This document shows, one piece after another, positions 1-7,528 of a stretch of DNA of 40,752 bases. Each line of letters begins with the position of its first letter. Position 1 is the stretch's first letter. This stretch comes from Pseudomonadota bacterium (GTDB taxonomy: Bacteria; Pseudomonadota; Gammaproteobacteria; Pseudomonadales; Oleiphilaceae). Below the pieces are notes generated by a model. The model ran no database searches. It worked only from the letters and a program-made list of their open reading frames with translations, and was not told the origin of the DNA. The translations under genes were made by a program, and so were the position numbers. The DNA is taken from positions 1-40,752 of the forward strand of contig PDPE01000015.1 in the NCBI GenBank assembly GCA_002747395.1, given 5' to 3'.

Positions 1-216
1 CAATGGCGTTGCCAATGCCGAGTCAACTCGTCATCCACGCCCCTTTATGGTGTGGAAAATGAAACGGGTCGGCCTGCTGGTGGCCATACCGGATCGTCCT
101 GGTTTGAGCGGTTGCGGTACAGTGACCGGAGTGCGCGGACAAGAGACCACCTCCCGTAATTTGTCCGGGGAGGCGGGAGTAAAAACAGTGAGCAAAAACG
201 CCAGAATTTCAACTTC
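1..216. other. Non-coding stretch downstream of the ABC ATPase gene
   Basis: No convincing gene. The only open frame here runs into the ATPase gene antisense and has no family features. Two overlapping inverted repeats can be seen: CGGACAA at 136-142 with TTGTCCG at 161-167, and CTCCCG at 151-156 with CGGGAG at 174-179. They lie just past the ATPase stop codon, so they could help end the minus-strand transcript, but there is no clear U-tract. Confidence 0.4.
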
Positions 217-1296
217 CTATTGTTTTTCCGATGGAATGATAATCAATTCCTCGGGGCGAAGATGGAGGTAGACACTCTGACCGTGGTCAAACTGCTGCTC
301 ATCAACAGGAACAGTGGTAAATAATTCTCCTATGGGAGTAGAGATAAGATATTCGACTACCGGCCCCATATAGGAATTGTGAGCTACTTTTCCCGGCACA
401 TCGACCTTCGGATCTCCTTCTTCCCGTAATTTGAACATTTCCGGGCGCAATGACAGTTTGATCTTTCCGGGTTGAGCGTTGACTTTCCGCTGGCCAAGAT
501 CAATAGAGGAGTCACCGAGTAATACCCTTGGGGTGCCGGTAGTCATATCCAGAGTCGCCTCGACCACATTGGATTCGCCGATAAAGTTGGCGACAAAAGC
601 GGATTTGGGATTTCTGTACAGGTCTTTGGGTGGCCCTTGTTGTTCAATTTCCCCGCTCCTCATAACCACAACCTCGTCGGAGACCGACAGGGCTTCACCC
701 TGGTCGTGGGTGACATAGATAGAGGTAATACCGGTTTTTTGTTGCAATCTGCGAATATCGTCGCGCATGGTTCTGCGCAGTTTTGAGTCGATATTACTGA
801 GAGGTTCATCAAAGAGCAGCACCTTGGGTTCCAGTACCAGAGCTCTGGCTACTGCAACTCGCTGTTGTTGCCCACCCGAAAGCTCATCCGGATATCTTTT
901 TTGATACCCTTGCAGGTTTACCGTCTCCAGTGCCTGGCTTACTGCATCCTTGATGAATGCCTTGTCTTTCTTGAGGATGGTCAGGCCATATCCGACGTTT
1001 TCCTCTACCCGCATGTGGGGGAAGAGGGCGTAGGACTGGAAAACCATGCCCACATCCCGGTGGGTGGCTGAATATTTGGTGACATTTTCATCACCAAACC
1101 AGATTTCACCTCCGGTAGGTGCTTCAAGCCCCGAGACCATTCGCAGTAACGTGGTTTTTCCGCATCCTGATGGCCCCAGAAGGGTGGTCAGAGTGCCCGC
1201 CTTAAACTCGATATCAAGGTTGTCGATGATCCGAACCTTGCCAAAGTGCTTGGAAATATTTTTGAGCGTGATTTGTATTGATTTTTTCTCAGCCAT
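217..1296 (-). CDS. ABC transporter ATP-binding protein (AfuC/FbpC/PotA type)
   Basis: Cytoplasmic ATPase of a binding-protein-dependent importer, 359 residues, the usual length for this family. Seen in the sequence: Walker A GPSGCGKTT at about residues 41-49, Q-loop near 87, signature LSGGQQQR at about 139-146, Walker B VLLFDEP at about 159-165, D-loop SNID, and the switch histidine in VTHDQ near 197. A C-terminal TOBE-type domain (about 240-355) is typical of the CUT1/iron/polyamine ATPase group. It is the last gene of a minus-strand operon, 17 bp after the permease stop, with an AGGA ribosome site about 7 nt before the ATG. The ATPase alone does not show the substrate; the binding protein is the informative member. 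The family assignment is firm and the ferric-iron label is not. Confidence 0.93.
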   Translation of the reverse strand: MAEKKSIQITLKNISKHFGKVRIIDNLDIEFKAGTLTTLLGPSGCGKTTLLRMVSGLEAPTGGEIWFGDENVTKYSATHRDVGMVFQSYALFPHMRVEENVGYGLTILKKDKAFIKDAVSQALETVNLQGYQKRYPDELSGGQQQRVAVARALVLEPKVLLFDEPLSNIDSKLRRTMRDDIRRLQQKTGITSIYVTHDQGEALSVSDEVVVMRSGEIEQQGPPKDLYRNPKSAFVANFIGESNVVEATLDMTTGTPRVLLGDSSIDLGQRKVNAQPGKIKLSLRPEMFKLREEGDPKVDVPGKVAHNSYMGPVVEYLISTPIGELFTTVPVDEQQFDHGQSVYLHLRPEELIIIPSEKQ

Positions 1297-1313
1297 ATTA
1301 TTTTCCTGGAGAC

Positions 1314-3410
1314 TTACGTCCGTTTTTCAACACGGGATTGTCCGGTCACAAACTGTATCAAAAGGGTAAAAACAAGCATCGTTAAAATAAGAACCGAGCC
1401 GTAGGCAACAGCCACACCGTTATCGCCACTCTCCACCCTGGAAAGGATATAGGTTGTGGCGACGTTCGTTCCGGCAGAAGCCAGGAAAATAACTGCGGAC
1501 ACGGTAGTCATTGAACGGATGAAACTGTAGGCGGTTGAAGAGATGATCGTCGATTTCATTAACGGTAACAGAACTGATCTAAGTGTCTTGAATGTTCCGG
1601 CCCGTTGCAAAAGGGACGCTTCTTCCAGGCTGGTGGATATCTGGCTGAGGGCAGACATACCCCCTCTGATGCCTACCGGCATCGACCGGATGGCCATGGT
1701 AATAATAAGCACAATCGCAGTTCCGGTCAGTTCTATGGGAGCGGTATTAAAGGCCATTATATAGGCAATACCGGCTACCGTGCCGGGAACTGCAAAAATG
1801 AGCACCGTACCAAAATCGATCAGGCCATGACCAATAAACTGTTTTCGAGTCAGAACATAGGCAATCAAAATACCCAGCAACGCGGTTATTGGTGCGGCGA
1901 TAAAGGAGAAGAGCAGTGAATTGGTAAAGGACGGCCATCCGCCTGAAGAGAAACCGTTGGCCCAGAGGCTCTGGTGATGAGCCAGAGTCAGGGTGTAATC
2001 TGCCCCCCATTGCTTGACAAAACCGCCCAGGAAGATACTCGCATAGAGTATGCCGATCAGTGCCAGCCAGAAGCAGACGAAAACCGTCAACCCTTTTTGC
2101 AGACCGACAGGCAGGGGAGTTACATTGGCGGAAGTCTGTATGCCTGTTACGGTTACATAGGACTTTTTACTCAGGTATTTTTTCTGAATCATAAAGATCG
2201 TCAGCGAAAGTATCAAAAGCAAAATGCCCAGTGCGGCAGCCTTGGCGAAGTCAAGCTGGGCCCCGGCTATGGAAAAATAGATTTCAGTAGACAGGACATC
2301 ATATTCACCGCCAAGCACCAGGGGATTACCAAAATCGGCAGCCGATGAGATAACACTTAACAAAAATGCGTTGGCCAGACCGGGGGCCAGCAACGGCAGC
2401 GTAACCTTTTTCAGCGTTGTCCAGCGGTCTGCACGCATGGTCAGTGAGGCCTCTTCCATCGCAGGATTGATGGAGCTGAGCATGCCGACGATGACCATAT
2501 AACTGATCGGGGTCAAAGAAAGAACCTGCGCAAGAAAAATTCCGGAAAATCCGTAAATATATCCCGAACGCTGAAAAATGCCTTCCGCCCCCTCTGGAAT
2601 AAACAGACCGCCAGTACCGAACAGGTACATCAGGCCGTCATTGAGAATACCGGCTCTGCCGAACAGAAGGATCAGCGACATACCAACTACAAATGGTGGC
2701 GTTATTATTGGCAGAATATAGAACACCCGCATCAGATGTCGCAGTGGCGAGGTGGAACGGATTGAGTAGAGGGCAAAAAGCAAACCAAGCAGAGTGGTTA
2801 CGATTCCTACGGAAATTGCCAGAACAAGTGTATTGATAACGACCCGGCTGATTCCGAAAGAAGTCATAATATCGAAAAACTGCATCGGCGCAAAACCGCC
2901 ATCCTTGCTCACCATTACCTTGTAAAAGATGGTGAGAACAGGGAAGAAAATAAAGACACCGATGACAAAGATGATAAAGACAACGGCACCGGAAATAAAG
3001 GTATCTCCCTGCAGAAATCCCAGGCGGGCAATACCGTATGAAAACAGCGCGATGAGCGTCAGAAGAACGACACCTGCACCCAGCCCCATGGAGGAGCCGG
3101 TGCGCAGAAAATCAAAAAAGATCAGTAAAAAAAGGAAGGAAGACAGGCCGGTAATCAGCCAGCCCTGGTAATTCCTGGCAAGCGTGAGCACGCCAATCGG
3201 CAGAAAGGCAAGCAAGAGGGCAGGGACGAAAAGACTGATGAGGTTTTTTTGCCATCCCAGAGCCTCGTAATATTCATCGGCCGTTGAATCAAACAGCCCG
3301 TATTCAAGCCCGACCCATGGCAGAACGCTATAAGCAACCACCCCGATCATGGCCCAGATTAAAATGCCGGCCCTGAAAGACCGCTCTCCGTATGAAATAT
3401 TCATTTCCAA
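1314..3410 (-). CDS. ABC transporter permease, fused two-domain (AfuB/FbpB type)
   Basis: Inner-membrane permease of 698 residues carrying two homologous permease halves, so one chain probably supplies both halves of the channel. The EAA-like loops that contact the ATPase are visible as EEASLTMRADRWTTLKKVTLPLL (about residue 315) and EEASLLQRAGTFKTLRSVLLPLM (about residue 590). About 160 hydrophobic residues at the N terminus form additional membrane segments before the first permease domain. That makes it longer than ordinary FbpB (roughly 500-550) and close to the length I recall for AfuB. It lies between the binding-protein and ATPase genes on the same strand. The 175-bp gap from the binding-protein gene contains a hairpin and a 17-nt tandem repeat, which may lower membrane-component expression relative to the binding protein (inference). 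Confidence 0.9.
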   Translation of the reverse strand: MEMNISYGERSFRAGILIWAMIGVVAYSVLPWVGLEYGLFDSTADEYYEALGWQKNLISLFVPALLLAFLPIGVLTLARNYQGWLITGLSSFLFLLIFFDFLRTGSSMGLGAGVVLLTLIALFSYGIARLGFLQGDTFISGAVVFIIFVIGVFIFFPVLTIFYKVMVSKDGGFAPMQFFDIMTSFGISRVVINTLVLAISVGIVTTLLGLLFALYSIRSTSPLRHLMRVFYILPIITPPFVVGMSLILLFGRAGILNDGLMYLFGTGGLFIPEGAEGIFQRSGYIYGFSGIFLAQVLSLTPISYMVIVGMLSSINPAMEEASLTMRADRWTTLKKVTLPLLAPGLANAFLLSVISSAADFGNPLVLGGEYDVLSTEIYFSIAGAQLDFAKAAALGILLLILSLTIFMIQKKYLSKKSYVTVTGIQTSANVTPLPVGLQKGLTVFVCFWLALIGILYASIFLGGFVKQWGADYTLTLAHHQSLWANGFSSGGWPSFTNSLLFSFIAAPITALLGILIAYVLTRKQFIGHGLIDFGTVLIFAVPGTVAGIAYIMAFNTAPIELTGTAIVLIITMAIRSMPVGIRGGMSALSQISTSLEEASLLQRAGTFKTLRSVLLPLMKSTIISSTAYSFIRSMTTVSAVIFLASAGTNVATTYILSRVESGDNGVAVAYGSVLILTMLVFTLLIQFVTGQSRVEKRT

Positions 3411-3466
3411 TAGTTCCTGTTCAGAGGTGTCGATTGAACCGGCTATCTCTTGTTACCAGGTACTCA

Positions 3467-3499
3467 CTCACGCCGCCGTTGCTGATACCGGCGGGTGAG
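3467..3499 (-). promoter_or_regulatory. Intercistronic hairpin between binding protein and permease
   Basis: CTCAC plus CCGCCG (3467-3478, one bulged G) pairs with CGGCGG plus GTGAG (3489-3499) around a 10-nt loop. It has no T-run, so it is more likely an RNA-stability or partial-attenuation element than a terminator. Such hairpins after binding-protein genes are common in ABC operons (malE-malF is the classic case). The function here is inferred. Confidence 0.5.
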
Positions 3500-3506
3500 C
3501 AGTCAG

Positions 3507-3574
3507 GTTACCAATTTTACTTTGTTACCAGACAGAAACTGTCACCAGATAAGAGCTGTTACTGCTGTCAGTTA
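3507..3574. repeat. Degenerate 17-nt tandem repeat, four units
   Basis: The motif GTTACCA (variants GTCACCA, GTTACTG) begins at 3507, 3524, 3541 and 3558, an exact 17-nt spacing. The rest of each unit has drifted. It occupies the gap just downstream (minus sense) of the ABC binding-protein gene. Confidence 0.6.
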
Positions 3575-3585
3575 TTCCAGATGGT

Positions 3586-4611
3586 CTATCGCTGCAGAGG
3601 CTTGACTTCCTTAACCCAGCGATCAATGAGGTGACGCCTCATCTTCTCTGTACCGTATTTCACGAAATCATAATCAATCAGCTTGACCTGATCAAGACGG
3701 ATTGCCTCTTTTGGAATGGCGGCATTGACATTGGTTGGAACCTGAAACATATCTATGGATGCACCTATTTCCTGTCCCTCTTTTGACAGCATGAAGTCAA
3801 CGAACTTCCTTGCATTCTCAGGGTTTCTGCCATTTTTGATGATACTCAAACCACCGATTTCATAACCGGTGCCTTCAGCAGGGACAACAAGCTCAAGTGG
3901 AAAGCCGTTTTTGATCTGCTTGGCATGATCATGCAGGAAGCCGATACCAATCAGCGTTTCACCCCGGGCCGCTGCCTTGCCCGGTGCAGAGCCGGATTTG
4001 GTATACTGGGCGATGTTTTTGTGCAGTTTTTTAAGGTAATCAAACGCCTTGTCTTCTCCCCACAACTGAACAAAGGTGGCCAGAGCCGTATAGGCTGTAC
4101 CCGAGCTTTGCGGGCTGGCAATCTGGATCAGCCCCTTGTATTCCGGCCTGGTCAGATCAGCCCAGGAATGCGGCATGGGTAATTTGTCTTCCGCCAGAAG
4201 TTTGGTGTTTACTGAATAGCCAAGGACACCCGCATAGACCCCTGTTGTCTGGTTGGCCTTATTCGCCGCAGGGTTTTTGAACATTTCACCGATTTCAGCA
4301 AGCATGGGTGACTTGTATGTTTCAAGCAGACCGTTCATACCCGCCTGGGAGTGAGGATCCAGAGTGCCAGCGTACCAGACATCGGCCTTGGGGTTGTCTC
4401 TTTCCGCCAGAATTTTTGCGTAGGTTGAACCTGACCCTGTTCTGGTCATGTTCACTTTTACATCGTACTTTTTGGAAAACAGGTCAACGGCTGTCTGGCA
4501 TGCATCGGGCTCGTTGCTGCAGTAGACAACAAGCCGACCACCGGCCAGAACCGATGTAGTGGCCATCGCAAGTGACAGTCCGGCAAAAGCGAGTAATTTG
4601 TGCAATTTCAT
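3586..4611 (-). CDS. ABC transporter periplasmic substrate-binding protein (AfuA/FbpA-like)
   Basis: Periplasmic binding protein, 341 residues, first gene of the importer operon. A signal peptide is clear: MKLHK, a hydrophobic stretch at residues 7-20, and a likely cleavage near VLAGG at 21-25. The mature protein starts LVVYCSNEPDACQ and contains the type-2 periplasmic-binding fold signatures GSTYAKI, ADVWYAG, SPQSSGTAY and GGLSIIKNGRNPENA. It resembles proteins annotated as iron(III) binding. Ferric-binding FbpA and FutA use an adjacent tyrosine pair late in the sequence; the comparable segment here reads IGIGFLHDHAKQ (about 221-232) with no such pair. The protein labelled AfuA in Actinobacillus was later shown to bind hexose phosphates. 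The substrate is therefore open. Start: GGAG lies about 8 nt before the ATG. Confidence 0.9.
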   Translation of the reverse strand: MKLHKLLAFAGLSLAMATTSVLAGGRLVVYCSNEPDACQTAVDLFSKKYDVKVNMTRTGSGSTYAKILAERDNPKADVWYAGTLDPHSQAGMNGLLETYKSPMLAEIGEMFKNPAANKANQTTGVYAGVLGYSVNTKLLAEDKLPMPHSWADLTRPEYKGLIQIASPQSSGTAYTALATFVQLWGEDKAFDYLKKLHKNIAQYTKSGSAPGKAAARGETLIGIGFLHDHAKQIKNGFPLELVVPAEGTGYEIGGLSIIKNGRNPENARKFVDFMLSKEGQEIGASIDMFQVPTNVNAAIPKEAIRLDQVKLIDYDFVKYGTEKMRRHLIDRWVKEVKPLQR

Positions 4612-4903
4612 AGTCTGCTCCGTTTGTGAAAAAACATAACTGTTTGCTTTTTTTATTGTATCAGGGCAAGCCTGACATCCATCGGTTGTTCAAGCCTAAT
4701 AATAGGCTGTAATAAAAATAAAACAAACCGGCGAATAAAGCACACCTTACACCGGTTTTTACTACGATTCCAGGTTATGCCTGATGTGAGCTGACTGATT
4801 GCTGTGGCTGTCTGGCATTGAATCAGGTATCTGATATTGAGGTTTGATTTTCCAATTGGTTGACTCGACGATTGGAAAAGCTGAAACTGACAGGAGCTTT
4901 CAG
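4612..4903. other. Divergent intergenic region between ABC importer and ACT-domain gene
   Basis: About 290 bp. It contains the importer promoter and operator candidates (4655-4708) and, near the other end, a 9-bp inverted repeat, TTTTCCAAT at 4848-4856 with ATTGGAAAA at 4871-4879. AAAGCT (4877-4882) can instead pair with AGCTTT (4895-4900), which covers part of an AGGAG ribosome site. No gene was found inside. Confidence 0.5.
4655..4708 (-). promoter_or_regulatory. Putative promoter/operator of the ABC importer operon
   Basis: On the minus strand a good -10 match, TACAAT, lies at 4660-4655, about 45 bp before the start codon. The -35 is weak. Two inverted repeats flank it: TCAGG/CCTGA (4661-4665 and 4671-4675), immediately upstream of the -10, and the perfect palindrome AGCCTA-ATAA-TAGGCT at 4693-4708. 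They could bind a regulator. Neither resembles a consensus Fur box. Confidence 0.4.
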
Positions 4904-4966
4904 ATGCCTTGGCTAAACGGGTTTTTTCATACTATTCCGGGGGTTGGCGAACAGGCTGTTCCATGA
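4904..4966 (+). CDS. Possible 20-residue leader peptide upstream of the ACT-domain gene
   Basis: A short open frame with a strong AGGAG ribosome site (4892-4896) exactly 7 nt before its ATG. It encodes 20 residues starting MPWLNGFFH and ending in a TGA that overlaps the next ATG as ATGA (4963-4966). That arrangement would couple translation of the ACT-domain protein to this leader, whose own ATG has no good ribosome site. No known family is recognised. The alternative is that the downstream gene starts at a TTG at 4909 and this frame is fortuitous. Confidence 0.35.
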   Translation: MPWLNGFFHTIPGVGEQAVP

Positions 4967-5361
4967 CTGGCGAAAAAGATTTACAGACCATACTCAGATT
5001 TATATCCCCCTGTCTGATGGAGGGAGAATATGTGTTTTGCACTTTCCCGGGTGCTCGATACGGGGATTACTCTGAACTGAACCCGATAGCTGCAATCGCT
5101 GAATCAGAGGGGCTTACATTGATTATCCCCAGGTCTGAAGCAGATAAAAGCGGCATTGGTTATGAAACAGTGTTCAAAGGCATCACTTTAAATGTTCACT
5201 CAAGTCTCGATGCCATCGGGCTGACGGCTGCATTTTCAGATAAACTGGCGGAAAAGGGAATAAGTGCAAATGTTGTTGCAGGTTATTACCATGATCATAT
5301 CTTTGTTCAAGGTGAACTTGCAGAGCACGCCACTGAAGCGCTCAATGAACTTGCCCGATAA
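4963..5361 (+). CDS. ACT domain-containing protein
   Basis: A small cytoplasmic protein of 132 residues beginning MTGEKDLQTILRF. The fold suggests two ACT-like halves. The N-terminal half carries LMEGEYVFCTFPG and AIAESEGLTLIIPRSEADK. The C-terminal half carries the more conserved ITLNVHSSLDAIGLTAAFSDKLAEKGISANVVAGYYHDHIFV segment, in which a ligand or partner-binding ACT strand-helix pattern is clear. Proteins of this kind (ACT_7 and neighbours) are thought to bind small molecules, but no ligand is established. I chose the ATG at 4963; an in-frame TTG at 4909 would add 18 residues that do not look conserved. It is convergent with the thiamine-diphosphate enzyme gene and separated from it by a shared terminator. 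Confidence 0.82.
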   Translation: MTGEKDLQTILRFISPCLMEGEYVFCTFPGARYGDYSELNPIAAIAESEGLTLIIPRSEADKSGIGYETVFKGITLNVHSSLDAIGLTAAFSDKLAEKGISANVVAGYYHDHIFVQGELAEHATEALNELAR

Positions 5362-5368
5362 CAACAGA

Positions 5369-5413
5369 AAAACCACCCGACAGCAATAATAATTCCGCAA
5401 GCCGGATGGTTTT
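5369..5413. terminator. Bidirectional terminator between convergent genes
   Basis: AAAACCACCCG (5369-5379) pairs with CGGATGGTTTT (5403-5413) with one mismatch. The A-tract on one side and T-tract on the other allow it to act on both the ACT-domain and thiamine-diphosphate enzyme transcripts. Confidence 0.65.
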
Positions 5414-5435
5414 GCTCAATCACCTCAACCGATGC

Positions 5436-7223
5436 CTACACCGAAATCGACCCCTTGCGGAAATCAGACCTGGATAAAATCGCGTTAATCAGGACAGGTT
5501 TACCCTGCCTGGCCAGTTGCTGTGCCTGTTTCAGTGTTTGTTCTATTTTGTCCGGGTCATCCAGTAACAGCCCGACACCGCCAAAGCCTTCCGCAACGGT
5601 ATGGTAATCCGTGTGCCGTAATACGGTACCGACATCGTCTTTCAGTATGTCCACCTGATCCCGTGCGATCTGGTTCCAGCAGGCATCGTTGCCGACGATG
5701 GCAATCAACCCGATACCGTGGCGCACGCAGGTGTCAAATTCCGCAATGCTGAAAGCAGAAGAGCCGTCACCGTAGATCAGCCAGACTTCAGAGCCGGGGT
5801 TGTGCAGGGCGGCACCGAGGGCAAAACCGCCACCGACGCCCAGGGTGCCGAATACACCGGGGTCAAGCCACTTTAGCGGTGCTCGTGGCTGCAGCGTGTA
5901 GGCTGCGGTGCCCACAAAGTCACCTCCGTCGGCCACAATAACGGAGTCATCGGGGAGCAGTTTGTTTAACCGGGTTAGCAGATCCACCGGGTTAATGTGT
6001 TCGGTTTTGGCCTTGGCCTGCTCGGCGATTTCAAGGTTTCTTTCTGCATCCCTGTCCTGGAGCTTTTTCAGCCATCGGCTTTGAGAGGTTTCATTGCAGC
6101 CCGGAAGAAATGCAGCAGCCAGGCATTCCAGAAAACAGGTCGGGTTGCTAATGACGGCAATATTCGGGGTGCGGTTTTTGTAGAGATCCTCCCGGCTGAG
6201 GTTGGCAGAAACCAGCCTGGCCCGATAGGAAATATGGTTGCCGTAGTCGAGACGAAAGTCACAGGGTACACCGGCGAGAATAACCAGATCGGCTTCCCTT
6301 AACGCATTTTTTCGTTTATGTCTTAATTGCAGTGGATGATCCTTGCCGAGCAAACCCCTTGCCATGCCGGACAAATAGACGGGGATGCCCAGAGTCTCGA
6401 TAGAGTGCACCAGGCTATCAATGTATTTGTGGTCGAGCGTTGTCTGGCTTCCCAGTACCATGACCGGCCGTTGGGAGGCCGCAAGCCACTCTGCGGTCTT
6501 GTGGGCATAGTGTTGATTTTGCAGGCTTTCTTTGCCGATATGTGCCAGGTCTGAAACCGTGTCTGTGACAGTTTCGGCGATTTGACTGGCAAACTGGGGA
6601 ATACCCGGTTCCCTGAACATTTGTTGTGCATGAAAACTCAGGTACATCTGAATCGCTTTTTTGCCCAGTGAGCCTGCGGCCTGGTCTCCACCTTTTATGC
6701 CGTACCATTCCTTTACCGTCGCTTCGGGGTAGAGCAGGTCAATCGGCAATTCCACGAAAACCGGCCCGGGTACGCCTTCCCGCGCGATTCTGAATGCTTT
6801 TCTTATTTGAGGCTCGATGTCTCTCACCTTTGCCACGCTGGTCGCGTATTTTACATGGGGGCTGATCAACTTGAGCTGATCGATATCCTGCAGGGAACCC
6901 CGGCCACGCAGCACAGTGGCACTGGCTCCCCCGAATAACACCAGTGGCGATTGGGCCAGTTGGGCATTTTTGATTGCGGTGATGGTGTTGGAAACACCCG
7001 GGCCGGCGGTAACCGCTGCCACGCCGGGGGTTCCGGTAATGCGTGAGGTGGCATCTGCGGCAAATACGGCATTGGCTTCATGCCGGACATCAATCACCTT
7101 TATTCCCTGACTTTTGCAGCCGGTCAAAATGGGTGATATGTGGCCTCCACATAAAGTGAACAGGTGTGTCACTTCCAGGTCGGTCAGGGTTCTGGCGACG
7201 ATGGCTCCACCATCTGGTTGCAT
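5436..7223 (-). CDS. Thiamine diphosphate-dependent enzyme, acetolactate synthase-like
   Basis: A 595-residue enzyme with the three-domain layout of the acetolactate synthase/oxalyl-CoA decarboxylase/2-hydroxyacyl-CoA lyase superfamily. The N-terminal pyrimidine-binding domain has [12 protein letters not shown] with the activating glutamate and [14 protein letters not shown]. There is a middle domain, then a C-terminal diphosphate-binding domain with [13 protein letters not shown] followed by GND. The glutamate is present, so it is not glyoxylate carboligase, where valine replaces it. The reaction cannot be named from sequence alone; the closest general resemblance is to the ILVBL/HACL-like group. 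Start: AAGGAG (7236-7231) is 7 nt from the ATG at 7223 and only 1 nt from an ATG at 7229, so 7223 is preferred. It is divergent from malate synthase G, which hints at a role in C2 or branched-acid metabolism (inference). Confidence 0.87.
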   Translation of the reverse strand: MQPDGGAIVARTLTDLEVTHLFTLCGGHISPILTGCKSQGIKVIDVRHEANAVFAADATSRITGTPGVAAVTAGPGVSNTITAIKNAQLAQSPLVLFGGASATVLRGRGSLQDIDQLKLISPHVKYATSVAKVRDIEPQIRKAFRIAREGVPGPVFVELPIDLLYPEATVKEWYGIKGGDQAAGSLGKKAIQMYLSFHAQQMFREPGIPQFASQIAETVTDTVSDLAHIGKESLQNQHYAHKTAEWLAASQRPVMVLGSQTTLDHKYIDSLVHSIETLGIPVYLSGMARGLLGKDHPLQLRHKRKNALREADLVILAGVPCDFRLDYGNHISYRARLVSANLSREDLYKNRTPNIAVISNPTCFLECLAAAFLPGCNETSQSRWLKKLQDRDAERNLEIAEQAKAKTEHINPVDLLTRLNKLLPDDSVIVADGGDFVGTAAYTLQPRAPLKWLDPGVFGTLGVGGGFALGAALHNPGSEVWLIYGDGSSAFSIAEFDTCVRHGIGLIAIVGNDACWNQIARDQVDILKDDVGTVLRHTDYHTVAEGFGGVGLLLDDPDKIEQTLKQAQQLARQGKPVLINAILSRSDFRKGSISV

Positions 7224-7528
7224 TGTCATTCTCCTTAAACGTACATCGGCGGGCTTTTTCGCCCTGTCTTGTTCATTCAGTTTGCCACTATAAAACTGTC
7301 GGGAACAGTTTGCCAGATCAATGTCATTGATTTGCCGGGTGTTGGCTGATTTTAGCTGATTTGTGTAAAAACGCTCCATCGCTTCCAGGAAGGGGTATTT
7401 TCGCGTAATATGTCCGCCTCTTTTTTACATACAGGTTGTGCCCGCAGGGTATATTCCGGAGCGCCGGGGAAGGGATGTTGTCTTTCTCCCGGCAGGACAT
7501 CGAAACAATAGCATTGAGGCAAGCAAAC
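7224..7528. promoter_or_regulatory. Divergent intergenic region, malate synthase leader
   Basis: About 305 bp between the thiamine-diphosphate enzyme (minus) and malate synthase G (plus), so it must hold both promoters. A possible -10 TATATT lies at about 7450-7455, but no good -35 is placed. A leader hairpin, GCCGGG (7463-7468) with CCCGGC (7488-7493), lies 35 bp before the malate synthase ATG. No gene is seen. Confidence 0.4.

Noticed and set aside
4612..4760. Fur box upstream of the ABC importer
   Set aside because: I looked for GATAATGATAATCATTATC-like sequence. Only AT-rich runs and an unrelated AGCCTA/TAGGCT palindrome are present, and no half-site pair matches well.
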